DNA of 64,000 nt, taken from contig CM055094.1 in assembly GCA_029204225.1 (NCBI GenBank), positions 16,395,595 to 16,459,594 on the forward strand. Direction: 5' to 3'. This document shows, piece by piece, positions 23,850 through 33,602 of this stretch. Each line of letters begins with the position of its first letter. Position 1 is the stretch's first letter. The position numbers and the translations under genes were made by a program. The notes below the pieces were generated by a model that worked only from the letters and a program-made list of their open reading frames with translations, was not told the origin of the DNA and did no database searches. Source of the DNA: Diphasiastrum complanatum. Its lineage: Eukaryota; Streptophyta; Lycopodiopsida; Lycopodiales; Lycopodiaceae.

Positions 23850-25214
23850 TTACGTATCGGTTTTTGGAATTGTAATGGCATACTATCATCTTCTTCAGCA
23901 AGCGATTTCCATTCTTTTATGCTGAAATGTGATATCCTTTTGTTAGCAGAGACTCATGAATCATTATACTGACCACTCCCATCCATACAAGATTACACTT
24001 GGCACTCAGCACATCGGCCTTTCTTGAGAGGGAAGACCTCTCGTGGTTCAGGTGGTGTTGCATGTCTTACTAAAGATGTTTTTAGTACTCATTTTAAACT
24101 GGACAAAAGTGATCCATTTGCACGGTTTATTTGGTTACAGTTCTTTGGTCACTGTTTGGGGCTTTCTCAGGACCTCTATCTTGCGGTCTGTTATTTTGCA
24201 CCGTAGACATCATCTTTTGTAGATTTGGGTGGTGATCCTTTCCAGGCTCTCTCAAATGATATAGTCAGCTTTCCACAACGAGGCCTTATTCTTTTAGCAA
24301 GGGATTTTAATGCTCGCATGAGCATCAGACAGGTAGAGTTTCATGCAGAAAGTGACTTCCTACAAGTTCGAACATTAGATATGGGATTGGAAAGGACCTC
24401 ACAGGATGCAAATACTCCGGCTACTCACTTTGGAGAGCAGTTGCTTGGCTTAGCAGAGGCCCATTCCTTAGCCATATTGAATGGCCTTCATTGCTGGCCT
24501 TCATCATCATACTTTACCTCTCACCCACATGGGCGAGGACATATGTTGTAGACTACTTCATTGGTTCACCGGCTTTGATCCCATTCCTTCATTATACCTC
24601 CTACCATCTCTGATCACTCCCTCCTGCTTCTATCCCTTGGAAATCCTGTCACCACGGTCACGACACACCGACCCATCCGTCACCATCGCCCTGCTTTCTC
24701 TCTGTCGGGTCTTCCCATTTACACCGCGTCATTAACCACTTTGCTCCATGACTTTCCCTTCACCTCCTCAGTTGACCAACAAGTGGTCTTCTTATCTCAA
24801 TCTCTTTTACAATCTGCCAATATTGGATATCCTTCGAAAACTCTCATCCCATAAATGCACCCAAAACAGATGGTATGACACGGAGTCTTTCTCACTACAG
24901 AAACAAGTTGTTTACGCAAGATACCACTCTCCCCACACCCTAGCCTTGAAACAAAAGGAATATCACAAAGTGACTCTGAAAAAAAAGACTGCTTATCTAC
25001 AGTCCTTGGGACAAAAACTTGTCGATGCTATGGCTTACCCCTCCACCTTTTGGCGGATGTTCTCCCAAAACCCTTATAAACCCGCTCCTATTGCTACAGA
25101 GTCATGGATAAATTATGCTACCAAGCTTTATACAGTAGATTCTCTTTCCATTTCTCTTTCCCCACACCCATCAGAATTCACCCTCTTCACTCCGTCCTTG
25201 GTTGAAAACACCAT
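23850..25214 (+). pseudogene. LINE ORF2 endonuclease and linker, broken
   Basis: Begins LRIGFWNCNGILSSSSASDF and CDILLLAETHES, the endonuclease N and E motifs, then GSGGVACL, LILLARDFNARMSIRQ (GDFNA with Arg for Gly-adjacent residues changed), and HSLAILNGLHCWPSS. The GRGH...VDYFIGSP and SDHSLLLLSLG motifs lie in shifted frames up to about 24,650. The linker continues FPFTSSVDQQVVFLSQSL and RWYDTESFSLQKQVVYARYH until LVENTI. At least three frame changes or stops occur (for example at 23,970, 24,206 and 24,551). Confidence 0.78.
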
Positions 25215-25552
25215 TCATGGGGCATGTTATTAAATAAATACATGAGAGCCCCCTTTTGTAAGTTGAGTAAATTAGTGCAAGTGGCCCACTTTGCCAAGTA
25301 GCTCACTCCTATGGTTGACACCTAGACCTTCTATGCATGTAAATCAGGTGCTTGCCTCACAAGGGATTTGGAGGACCCACGCCCTCCTCTCTCTCTCTAG
25401 CAATTCATTTCTTCTTCTAACTTTTGGTGTTGTGAGGTGCTTATGCAATTCTCCTTGTATGTGATATTTTCCATAGCTATGTTTCTCAAGCTTTCATAGT
25501 TGATCTAGTATTGAAGTTAAGATACTCCATAGCTGGGTCTTGCAAATCATCA
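25215..25552 (+). repeat. Copia 5' LTR, first 67 bp missing
   Basis: Homology with the 3' LTR starts at TCATGGGGCATGTT and runs to CAAATCATCA, directly before the primer site. A short CT run near 25,385 is also present in the other LTR. Confidence 0.9.
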
Positions 25553-25564
25553 TGGTATCAGAGC
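25553..25564 (+). other. Copia primer binding site
   Basis: TGGTATCAGAGC directly after the LTR, complementary to initiator-Met tRNA. Confidence 0.9.
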
Positions 25565-25995
25565 AGGTTGTCTAGCCTGAGTCTGTGAGTGAGAGAAACT
25601 TCAGTGCTCAGATTCTTGAGAAGATTCTCATCTTCTACAAGCACCTCAATCTTGAAAGAGAGCGCTTTTGATCTACAGGAGTCAGATCAGGTTGAGTCTT
25701 GCACTGTTGGAGAGCTATTGGCAAGGGGAGTGGGATGATCCAAAAACTTTCTAATTTTGGCTGAGTTTTGGAGGGTCTTTCTAGAGGAGCTTACACAAAA
25801 GAATGGTTACTGAACCAGTGGGGCCTAGTGCTTGTGCTAGTGAGGCCATACCAAGTGGCAAACTCAAAAGTAGGAGCTGAAGGGTTGCCTTGAAGTGGCT
25901 ACATACCCTAGTTTGGGGTCAAACCCTAGTTGTTGGAAGTTGTTTCTATTCTGATCTTTTTCAGGTTGAGCTTCTGTTTGAGCACAGATTATAGC

Positions 25996-26826
25996 ATGGC
26001 TAGTCTTGGGGAGAGTTTGCTGGGTGAATCTAGCAAACTTGATGGCACAAACTACAGAGTGTGGAAGTTCAAGATGTCTAACATCTTGATGGACAAGAAT
26101 TGTTGGGAGTTGATGGAAGGTAGAGAGACCAACATCGGATCCTGAATTGAAGGACTACGTAAACAGGAGACGGAAAGCTCATAGGATGATCAATCTTTCT
26201 GTCAAGGACAATATTATTCCTCACATTTGCTATGCAAAGGATGCAATGGAAGCTTGGACTATTCTGAAGTCTATGTTTGAAACAGTGGATTCAGCCAGGC
26301 TTGTGTATTTGCAAAATTACATACTCTCAAGATGGAAGCAGGTGCAACAATTGGTGATCATATCACAAAGGTCAAGGACCTTATGGACCAGCTTGCTTCA
26401 GCTGGAGAGACAGTAAGTGACAAGAGTATTGTCCCTATAGTCTTGAATAGCTTGTCATTCAACTATCAAGACTATGTGATGTCCCTTTCTGCTAGGGAGA
26501 AACTCCCAAACTTTGGGGAGTTATGTGGTCTTCTTTTACAAGAGGAGATGAGAAGGAAGAATCTTTCTGAAAGGGAAGATAATCCAGAACATGCATTTGC
26601 TTCTAAGAAGAAGCAAAACTTTCAAAAGAAAGGCAAAGGCAAAGGGAAGAACTCAAAGCAAAGCTTGGAGCAGCAGGTGTCCAAGTTACAGGTGGGAGAG
26701 GAGTCAAGCACCAATTCCTCATCTACACCCAAGAGGAAGGGCAACTGCAACTATTGTGGCAAGTATGGGGAATGCAGGAAGAAGCAAAGTGATCAAGGGA
26801 AAGAACCAGCAGGGTCACTTTGTTGA
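25996..26826 (+). pseudogene. Copia gag (frameshifted, damaged zinc knuckle)
   Basis: ATG at 25,996: MASLGESLLGESSKLDGTNY, then RVWKFKMSNIL. A frame change follows near 26,140, then RRRKAHRMINLSVKDNIIPH, another frame change near 26,335, then GDHITKVKDLMDQLASAGET and LCGLLLQEEMRRKNL. The zinc knuckle reads CNYCGKYGECRKK: the middle part with the His has been lost. The same gag family occurs at 34.7 kb and 57.1 kb. Confidence 0.85.
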
Positions 26827-27857
26827 CAAAGTTGCAGGGGAGGAGCAATCTGGTGAGCTTGATCTATTCACCGCAACCCTATCATCTGAATCCACGTTTG
26901 GTGGATGGTACATCGATTCTGGAGCCTCAAAACACATGACAACTCATAGAGATTGGTTCAACACCTATGAGGAGACAGGAGATGGTCAGCATGTATGCCT
27001 TGGAGATAACTCTACACATGAGGTGAGGGGCAAAGGCACAGTTCCAGTGCAGCTGTCATCAGGTGAGGCGAAGGTAATCAAGAGTGCGTTGCATGTACCG
27101 GGGTTGGCTAAGAACTTGCTATTTGTTGGTGCCATTACCAAACAGAACATGTTGGTAGAGTTTGACGAATCTACATGTTCGGTAAAAGACAAAGATCAAG
27201 GCTTCAAGGTGGTAGCCAAGGGAATGCAAGAAGGGGGTCTTTACAAGCTTTACACAACCATTCCTAGCCAAGAGGCCTTGTCAGCAGGGGATACTAATCG
27301 GGACAAGCTTTGGCATGAGAGGTATGGTCATTTGAGCTATAAAAGTTTGCAAGTTTTGAACAAGCACAACATGGTAGTAGATCTTCCTAGCATTAAGTCT
27401 TCTTCAGATACATGTGAGGCTTGTGCACTAGGAAAGCAACAGAGGCAAAAGTTTTCCAAAGGGAAAAAGGACCATGCTCAAGGCAAAGGGGTTGCCAAAT
27501 TCCTTTTGGGCGGAAGCGGTAGCAACTGCTATTTTTCTATTGAATAGAAGTCCAATCAAAGCAGTTGAAGGAATCACGCCTGAAGAAGCGTATAGTGGCA
27601 ACAAGCCCAAAGTGGGCAGCCTACGAGTATTTGGGTGTACGGCATATGCACATATACCAAAGGACTCGCGGAAGAAACTTGATGCAAAATCCGTGAAGTG
27701 TATCTTCCTTGGGTATAGTGAAGGTGAGAAAGCCTATGTGCTATATGATCTCGAAAAAAGGAAGAAGATCCTAAGTCGAGATGTCATGTTTGATGAAGAG
27801 CATTCACCCAAGATACAGGAGCAGGAGAAGATAGAACTTCTGAGTTCATACCCTTGA
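26827..27857 (+). pseudogene. Copia protease and integrase, catalytic core deleted
   Basis: Protease motif GWYIDSGASKHMTTH near 26,903. Pre-integrase domain LWHERYGHLSYKSLQVLNKH with CEACALGKQQR (HHCC) near 27,307-27,440. Then the frame jumps from GKKDHAQ straight to LKAKGLPNSFWAEAVATAIF and RVFGCTAYAHIPKDSRKKLD at about 27,475. The D-D-E core of roughly 150-200 residues between them is missing, so no active integrase could be made. It ends in an acidic linker. Confidence 0.87.
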
Positions 27858-28248
27858 TTGATTCCACGAATGAGGATCCTAGTCAAGAGTCCTGTGAGCC
27901 TCAAGTGCAAGAGCAACAACAAGAAATCGAACATACTAGTTCGAGACCTCTTTTTGGCCAAGTACTAGAAGTCGAAGTTGGGGACAAACGGAAGACTAAG
28001 ACAGTACCATGGGATACGTGGTCACCATCCACATCGCCTACCGCTAGGAAGAAGCTACCTAGGTGGTATTGGGAAACAATCAAAGAGGGTCAAATGATGG
28101 AAGAAGAAGAGAGCAGTGAACAGGGTGTCAGAAGATCTCTTAGGTCTCATGAGAGACAAGAGACTAACTTTGCTCTTATGTCTACTATTCTGGATGCAGA
28201 TGAGCCACAATTCTTTCACGAAGTCGTGAAGGAAAAGGTATGGCAACA

Positions 28249-29140
28249 TGCCATGTAGGAGGAGTATGACTCCATTGTCAAGAATGACACATGGGAGCTC
28301 ACTACATTGCCAGAAGGGAAGCAACCAATAGGTTGCAAGTGGGTCTATAAGACCAAGTTTCATGCCAATGGAACAGTGGACAAGTACAAGGCAAGGTTGG
28401 TGGCGAAAGGCTACGCCCAGCAGGAGGAGCTAGACTATGATGAGACATTCGCACCTGTTGCTAAGATGACATCTATCAGGACCGTTTTGGCCTTAGCCTC
28501 ATATTCTGATTGCGATGTCCATCAAATGGATGTCAAAAGTGCCTTTCTTAATGGGCACCTACAGGAGGAGGTTTACATGGAACAACCACAGGGGTTTGAG
28601 ATAACAAGCAAGGAGAATCTGGTTTGCAGGCTTAGGAAAGCCTTGTATGGGCTCAAACAGGCGCCAAGGGCTTGGTATAGCCGAATTGACGAGTACTTTG
28701 CAAGGTAAGGGTTTGAGAAAAGTAAGTCTGATTGCAATCTTTATGTCTTCAAGGAAGGAGAAGACTCTGTGGTTGTTGTGCTCTATGTGGATGATCTACT
28801 CATCACGGAAAGCAATAAGAAGCTTATTGCTTGTGTTAAGAAAAATCTTTCTAGTGAGTTTGAGATGAAAGGTTTGGGTTTGCTACACATTGCCTAGGAG
28901 TTGAGGTTTGGAAAGGGAAGCTCACAGGCAAAGTATGCACAAAAATTATTGAAGAGGTTTAAAATGCAAGAAAGCAAACCAATTAGCACACCCATGGATG
29001 CAAGCAACAAGCCATCAAGAGATGATGGTCCAGCATTTGCAGATGAGACTCTCTATCGTCAATCGGTGGGCAGCCTGATTTACCTTACTACCACCAGGCC
29101 AGATATTGCTTATGCGGTTGGGATCGCAAGTCATTCATGA
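28249..29140 (+). pseudogene. Copia reverse transcriptase
   Basis: Reads WELTTLPEGKQPIGCKWVYK, KARLVAKGYAQQEELDYDET, VHQMDVKSAFLNGHLQEEVY (motif A), LYGLKQAPRAWY, and motif C VVVLYVDDLLI. Later LIYLTTTRPDIAYAV follows. Stops include a TAG at 28,256-28,258 (family: MQEEYDS) and a TAA at 28,706-28,708 (family: QGFEKS), both explained by C-to-T change, and a frame change near 28,895. Confidence 0.9.
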
Positions 29141-29149
29141 GTAAGCCTA

Positions 29150-29640
29150 CCGAAGCACATTGGAAGGCAGCCAAGCGGATCCTACGATATGTGAGAGGGA
29201 CGATGACCGATGGGATTGGATACAGTGATGATGGAGACCTTCAGCTGGAAGGTTATTCAGATTCTAACTATTGCTCTATCATCTACCGAAGTTGAGTACA
29301 GGGCGACTACGAGGTCCGGCTGTGAAGCCATTTGGTTACGCCGTCTACTTGAGGACATGCAGATTGTCAAGTAAGACCTACATTGTTACATTGTGATAAC
29401 CAAAGTTGCATTCAGCTTGCGAGAAATCCAGTCTATCATGCACGGACGAAGCACATAGAGGTGGACCAGCATTTCATACGAGAGAAAGTGCACAGTGGGG
29501 AGATCGAGCTAGTTTATTGTGACACCAACGACCAGATAGCTGATATTTTTACTAAACCACTTAGTAAAGATAAATTTAAAAAGCTCAAAACTTTGTTGGG
29601 TGTTAGCTTGAATAAAATTGCCATTAAGGGGGGGTGTTGA
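29150..29640 (+). pseudogene. Copia RNase H, internally deleted
   Basis: Fragments HWKAAKRILRYVRGTM, GYSDSNYCS, SSTEVEYRA and GCEAIWLRRLLEDM, then an intact end from 29,383: LHCDNQSCIQLARNPVYHAR, TKHIEVDQHFIREKV, DIFTKPLSKDKFKKL. The stretch around SDSNY to STEVEY is shortened. It ends at the polypurine tract. Confidence 0.82.
29625..29634 (+). other. Copia polypurine tract
   Basis: TTAAGGGGGGG directly before the TGTTGAAGAG start of the 3' LTR. Confidence 0.8.
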
Positions 29641-30039
29641 AGAGTACTGCCTATTTTACCCCTTTGGCTAAGCACTAGTCAAGTTGTAAGTTGTACATAA
29701 CTCATGGGGCATGTTATTAAATAAATACATGAGACCCCCCTTTTGTAAGTTGAGTAAATTAGTGCAAGTGGCCCACTTGGCCAAGTAGCTCACTCCTATG
29801 GTTGACACTTAGACCACCTATGCATGTAAATGAGGTGCTTGCCTCACAAGGGATTTGGAGGACCCACGCCCTCCTCTCTCTCTCTAGCAATTCATTTCTT
29901 CTTTTAACTTTTGGTGTTGTGAGGTGCTTATGCAATTCTCCTTGTATGTGATGTTTTCCATAGCTATGTTTCTCAAGCTTTCATAGTTGATCTAGTATTG
30001 AAGTTAAGATACTCCATAGCTGAGTCTTGCAAATCATCA
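29635..30039 (+). repeat. Copia 3' LTR, full length
   Basis: 405 bp from TGTTGAAGAGTACTGCC to AAATCATCA. It defines the missing first 67 bp of the 5' LTR. Confidence 0.9.
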
Positions 30040-30424
30040 AGTGAGATAGACATTCCAGTACATCGGCCGAAGCTCCAGCGTCATCCTCGCTCCTCCAGGC
30101 CAAGGCTCTTCACCGGAGGCCAACACCTGCTTCTCACCATATCACGCAATTTTTTGTATCCACTTAGCTAGTTAATTAGCTTATATTTGTTTTCTCTTTC
30201 CATCTGTGTAGCTGGTGGTTAAGCTACTAATATTGTACCCTCAATAGAGCTGGAGGTTAAGCTTTGTTTTTCTTTCTGTTTTCTTTATCTAGTTTAGCTC
30301 ATAGGAATAAGTCCTACATAGACAATGCTCCTTTCTGATGTACTTTTTTATTTGTCTTGTGTGCCCACGGGCACTTGATAGACATTAATATAATTCTAAT
30401 TCTAATTTTCTCTCTCTCTCTCTT
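30040..30424 (+). mobile_element. 3' end of the LINE interrupted by the copia
   Basis: Resumes as the C-terminal end of a LINE ORF2 (HIGRSSSVILAPPGQGSSPE-like frame), followed by a 3' UTR and a tail: GTGCCC-AC-GGGCAC hairpin at 30,361-30,374, GACATTAATATAATTCTAAT, then (TC)n to 30,424. The hairpin is a variant of the one in the other copies with changed but still paired bases. Confidence 0.65.
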
Positions 30425-30516
30425 GATGTTTATATACGCTCCCATGGTTTTCACATACTTGACATGTACTCCTTTTGGTCTTATATGCCTTTTGGCATGG
30501 AAAAGACATTAATGAA

Positions 30517-30520
<4 letters not shown>
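30425..30520 (+). mobile_element. Severely 5'-truncated LINE copy (3' UTR only)
   Basis: About 95 bp starting GATGTTTATATACGCTCCCA, matching the 3' UTR of ORF2-bearing LINEs (compare 16,345-16,440 and 47,015-47,110), with hairpin at 30,485-30,498 and TTAATGAAGC. It begins inside the (TC)n tail of the preceding LINE and ends in its own (TC)n. Confidence 0.75.
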
Positions 30521-30562
<42 letters not shown>

Positions 30563-30566
<4 letters not shown>

Positions 30567-31629
30567 ACCTGCTGCCCCTCCTAGCACTCCTGTCACAGAT
30601 CCCTACCCTCTCTCTCCTCAACCTAATGCATTTGCTGCTCTAACAGTCGAAACACCTGTCCCAACTCCAAACGAGCTATCTCTGCAGCAGCGGATCGAAA
30701 TCCTGGAAGTTTCGTATCAAGGCTTCAAAATTGTCTTTTCAAAGATACACACACGCTTCAATGTTATAGATGAGACTTACACATGCATGGAGAAAAGCTC
30801 GATAACTACGGCCCTCAAATCCAAGAGTGGATTCAAGATGACGCCCAAGAATCGGAAACCAGCCAGTAGGAAACTCATCTCATCTTCAAGTTTATATGCA
30901 GCGATTGCGAGAGGAGCTGACCTTCTTGGTGACAGGGTGGTTCTTAATGGTGATCATTCTACTCTTGTTTCTTCCATTGTTGATAAAGTTAACCGTTTTC
31001 AAGATGTTTTCGATGACGTGAATACTTGTAAGGACCGGTTGAACATTATGGAGACACGTCTCACCAAAGACATTGACATTGCGTCTATTCAGAAGCTTCA
31101 TGATGAGCTTCAGGAAGGGCTCACAAACACGAAGAAATCTTGGGCTGACATTGCTAGGGGAACCACTAACTCTAAACAGGTAGTGGTGAAAGCTATGGAG
31201 GAACAAGAAAAACGAGCATCAAAGACCCTAAACGCAAGGTTACGAGGGGTAAAGTTCGAAGGAGAGGAAAATGTTTTACTGAAACAAGTTAATGATTACA
31301 TTTCATCTACATTCTCTATTCCCGCAGATCCTGTGGTTGCGGTGTGGCGTGGGAAATTCCAGCCTTCTCACATCTTCCTCCGTTTTAAAGACGAAGATTT
31401 TAGATGGACAGTTATTCGCCGACGAGGCTGCCTTAGAGGCACCAATCAATACCTAGAAGAAGATCTTACCCCTCTTCAGTGGGAAGAGCGGAAAAAACTT
31501 ATGTCAGAAGCTAGAGTCAAAGGTCAAAAAGTTTTACTTCGCGATGGTCGTCCAATTTTTGTTGACATTGTTATTAGCACAGTGTCGCCTCTGCGTGAGT
31601 GCATTTTGGCGCTATTGATTGAGTTTTGA
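30563..31629 (+). CDS. LINE ORF1 protein lacking its N-terminal start
   Basis: An open frame of about 355 codons that runs out of the CT repeat with no ATG of its own at the expected place (first residues QQPAAPPSTPVTDPYP). There is a Pro-rich start, a helical coiled-coil region (NELSLQQRIEILEVSYQGFK; later VDKVNRFQDVFDDVNTCKDR), then the RNA-binding part EEQEKRASKTLNARLRGVKF, VAVWRGKFQPSHIFLRFKDE, RGTNQYLEEDLTPLQWEERK, KLMSEARVKGQKVLLRDGRP. No internal stops occur. The C-terminus past IFVDIV comes from the fused 3' UTR. Confidence 0.72.
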
Positions 31630-31821
31630 GATTGAATTAGTGAGAGCTTCGAAATGGCCACCTGCGTGTGTGCCCACATTACTCTTGGAAACCTCTTCCT
31701 AGTTTAGTTTGGTTTTTTAGTTTTGTTGTTTGACGGCATTGCTCCGTCTTGGTTTCACTTTATCTGATGTACTTGTCTCGTCTTATAGGCCTCTAGGCGT
31801 GGAAAAGACATTAATAAAGCT

Positions 31822-31834
31822 TTCTCTCTCTCTC

Positions 31835-31906
<72 letters not shown>
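31822..31906 (+). repeat. (TC)n tail of the ORF1-only unit
   Basis: About 42 TC units with one interrupting A, immediately after TTAATAAAGC. It is followed by GGTCCACTCAAGCCTATGTG, the start of a G-box monomer. Confidence 0.95.
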
Positions 31907-31909
<3 letters not shown>

Positions 31910-32410
31910 CCACTCAAGCCTATGTGGTAGAGCCTGGTTGGTTTGCGGGCTCTTTATTGTTTTTGCAACCCCCTCCCCTTCCCTCGAAAAAATAAAGAGG
32001 CCCCATCCCCGAGCCCCACAAAAAAGTTTTTTTTTTTTGGGGGGGGGGGGAGTGTGGGTGGGAGGAAGGGGAGGATTTAGCCTCCCCACACATTCTTGTC
32101 TCCCCCCATTTTGTTGGGGGGAGGGAGGTGGGCCTGGCACAACCCCCTTTACATTTTTCACTCTCTCAGCAACATGGAGGGGCACGCGCAATGCGTCGTC
32201 TCGCAAAAAAAATTGAAAAGAAAAAGAATGTTGTGCCACAGACCACGGGGAGGGGGAAGATGGCTAAGTAGATCATCAATCGCCACTCTGAGCATCATCC
32301 ACACGTCTCGACCACAAGCCGCCACCCAAATTGTCAGCCGCCCGTCAATGACGGGCTAACCCACTATGTACTAAAAAAATGAATATAAATTTGTTGTTGC
32401 ATTATGTTTT
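31907..32410. repeat. Monomer start and low-complexity G-rich region
   Basis: A short monomer start (GGTCCACTCAAGCCTATGTG) is followed by pyrimidine-rich and then G-rich sequence: about 12 T then 12 G at 32,027-32,050, and G-rich runs to 32,130. The rest to 32,410 is unremarkable. The open frames here come from low complexity. Confidence 0.55.
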
Positions 32411-32498
32411 TCAATTCAATTGGTGTACATACGAGAAGTTTTTGTGATGACGACGCTGCCTGAAAACGTCCTTCGTGCTAGAAGGAAAGCCATTAGGG

Positions 32499-32557
32499 CA
32501 CGCACACGCACGCACGCGTGCGCGCGCCATCCACCATCGGCAGGCACACTTTACTAG

Positions 32558-32585
<28 letters not shown>
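32499..32585. repeat. Alternating purine-pyrimidine tract and (TA)n
   Basis: 32,499-32,528 is a near-perfect alternating GCACGC/GTGCGC run, and 32,559-32,585 is a (TA)n run. The two are 30 bp apart. Confidence 0.85.
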
Positions 32586-32589
<4 letters not shown>

Positions 32590-33602
32590 AGTGGGCCAAT
32601 GACCAGGTACATGAGTCTGATAGATGGACAATGGTGGAGTACAGGAGTCTAAAGTGCCCACACATCCATTTTGGCCTCCTATTGCTCCCTGCACAACCTC
32701 GAGAAGCTTGAAGAAAAGTGTGCCCAAATTTTGGATTCCCCAATATATCTGAAAAAAATTCCAACTTTTTTTTAGATAGTAATTACATTACTATGAATCC
32801 GAAAACCACCAAGTGCTAGTCACCACCAAAAACCATCCGCTCAAGTTGCACCCCGCCATAGGACCGGTAGATAGAATGGCACGCTAAGAGTCCTCCCTCC
32901 CAATCTATACTAACAAGGTAGGAGTCTCCATGGCAACAAGTACACAGCCTTGATTACAAGAAGTGGTACACATGCGATCCACTAATCACTGGTCAAGTCA
33001 ACAGGCCCTAGTCCAATGTCCAATTTCAAGTAAGGGTGGGACCCAAGGGATTGGGTCCCTAGCATTCCCTCTCCCTTAAAAAAAAAATTCAAAATTTAGC
33101 TTGAGATTGCCAATGAGCTCCAAAAATTTTCTATCTTCTCACTATGGAGAGAGGGAATACATACCAAATTCGACTTCCTTCTTGAAGTTAGGTGGATTTC
33201 CAGCATGTAATAAGGAAGTTGACTCACTCTCCTTGACCTAAGTCTATTTCCTAGAGTTATGCTTGGTAGGTAGCTAGTTGGTTAAATTTTCACCTTAGAC
33301 TTAGGTGTAGGTCCTATAAAGTAGGGATGACCACCAAATAGACATGACCAACTCTCTTGACTTGACCTAACCTACATTAGGATGGGTTTCCCATGCGGCA
33401 TCATGGCCTCACATGTGCGGGACCCACTTGTGTACACAATTTACACTATTCTACATGGTTTTTGATCAAGCTAGATTTGAGGAAGAAAACCTGGGAATCT
33501 TTGTCTTAGGTCGTGTTCCTTTCCCCAAGTGTCCTCATCATCGAAACTTCCTTATCAACAAACCAAGTACTCAGTCATTTTCTTGAACCAAACCATCCTT
33601 CC
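32586..33602. other. MED16 intron; possible LTR remnant on minus strand
   Basis: No coding sequence was recognised. On the minus strand TTTAAGGGAGAGGGAATGCT near 33,060-33,080 resembles a polypurine tract followed by a TG LTR start, and the next 300 bp could be an old gypsy LTR. I cannot confirm a partner. Confidence 0.3.

Larger units (their letters stand above)
22715..25214 (+). mobile_element. LINE with full ORF1 and start of ORF2; RT region deleted
   Basis: Starts with a (CT) tract (22,715-22,755), then ORF1 and ORF2 endonuclease and linker up to LVENTI at 25,214, where it is cut by the truncated 5' LTR of a copia. The expected reverse transcriptase is absent. LINE 3'-end sequence resumes at 30,040 after the copia, ending in its own tail at 30,424. 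A single deletion covering the LINE RT and the first 67 bp of the copia LTR would explain both losses. Confidence 0.8.
25215..30039 (+). mobile_element. Ty1/copia retrotransposon, decayed, truncated 5' LTR
   Basis: The 5' LTR (25,215-25,552) lacks its first 67 bp; the 3' LTR (29,635-30,039) is full, 405 bp, TG...CA. Over 338 shared bases I count about nine differences, so it is clearly older than the gypsy. Order: LTR, initiator-Met primer site, gag, protease, integrase, RT, RNase H, polypurine tract, LTR, the copia order. The integrase core is deleted and stops are scattered. It lies in a LINE; the left flank is deleted, so no target duplication can be read. Confidence 0.92.
30521..31906 (+). 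mobile_element. ORF1-only LINE derivative, copy 2
   Basis: Bounded by (TC)n at 30,521-30,562 and 31,822-31,906. It has ORF1 to 31,629 and then directly the 3' UTR: TAGTTTGGTTTTTTAGTTTT, TTTGACGGCATTGCTCCGTC near 31,730, TCTGATGTACTTGTCTCGTC, and GGAAAAGACATTAATAAAGC. No part of ORF2 is present. The 3' UTR matches copy 1 closely and copy 3 recognisably. Confidence 0.78.

Noticed and set aside
25553-25570. Possible tRNA-like sequence at LTR borders
   Set aside because: TGGTATCAGAGC next to LTRs is a primer binding site complementary to a tRNA end, not a tRNA gene. The same applies to 21,690, 34,014 and 62,591.
32760-33080. A minus-strand LTR starting TGCTAGGGACCC
   Set aside because: A polypurine-like run precedes it, but no second LTR, primer site or coding domain could be linked to it.
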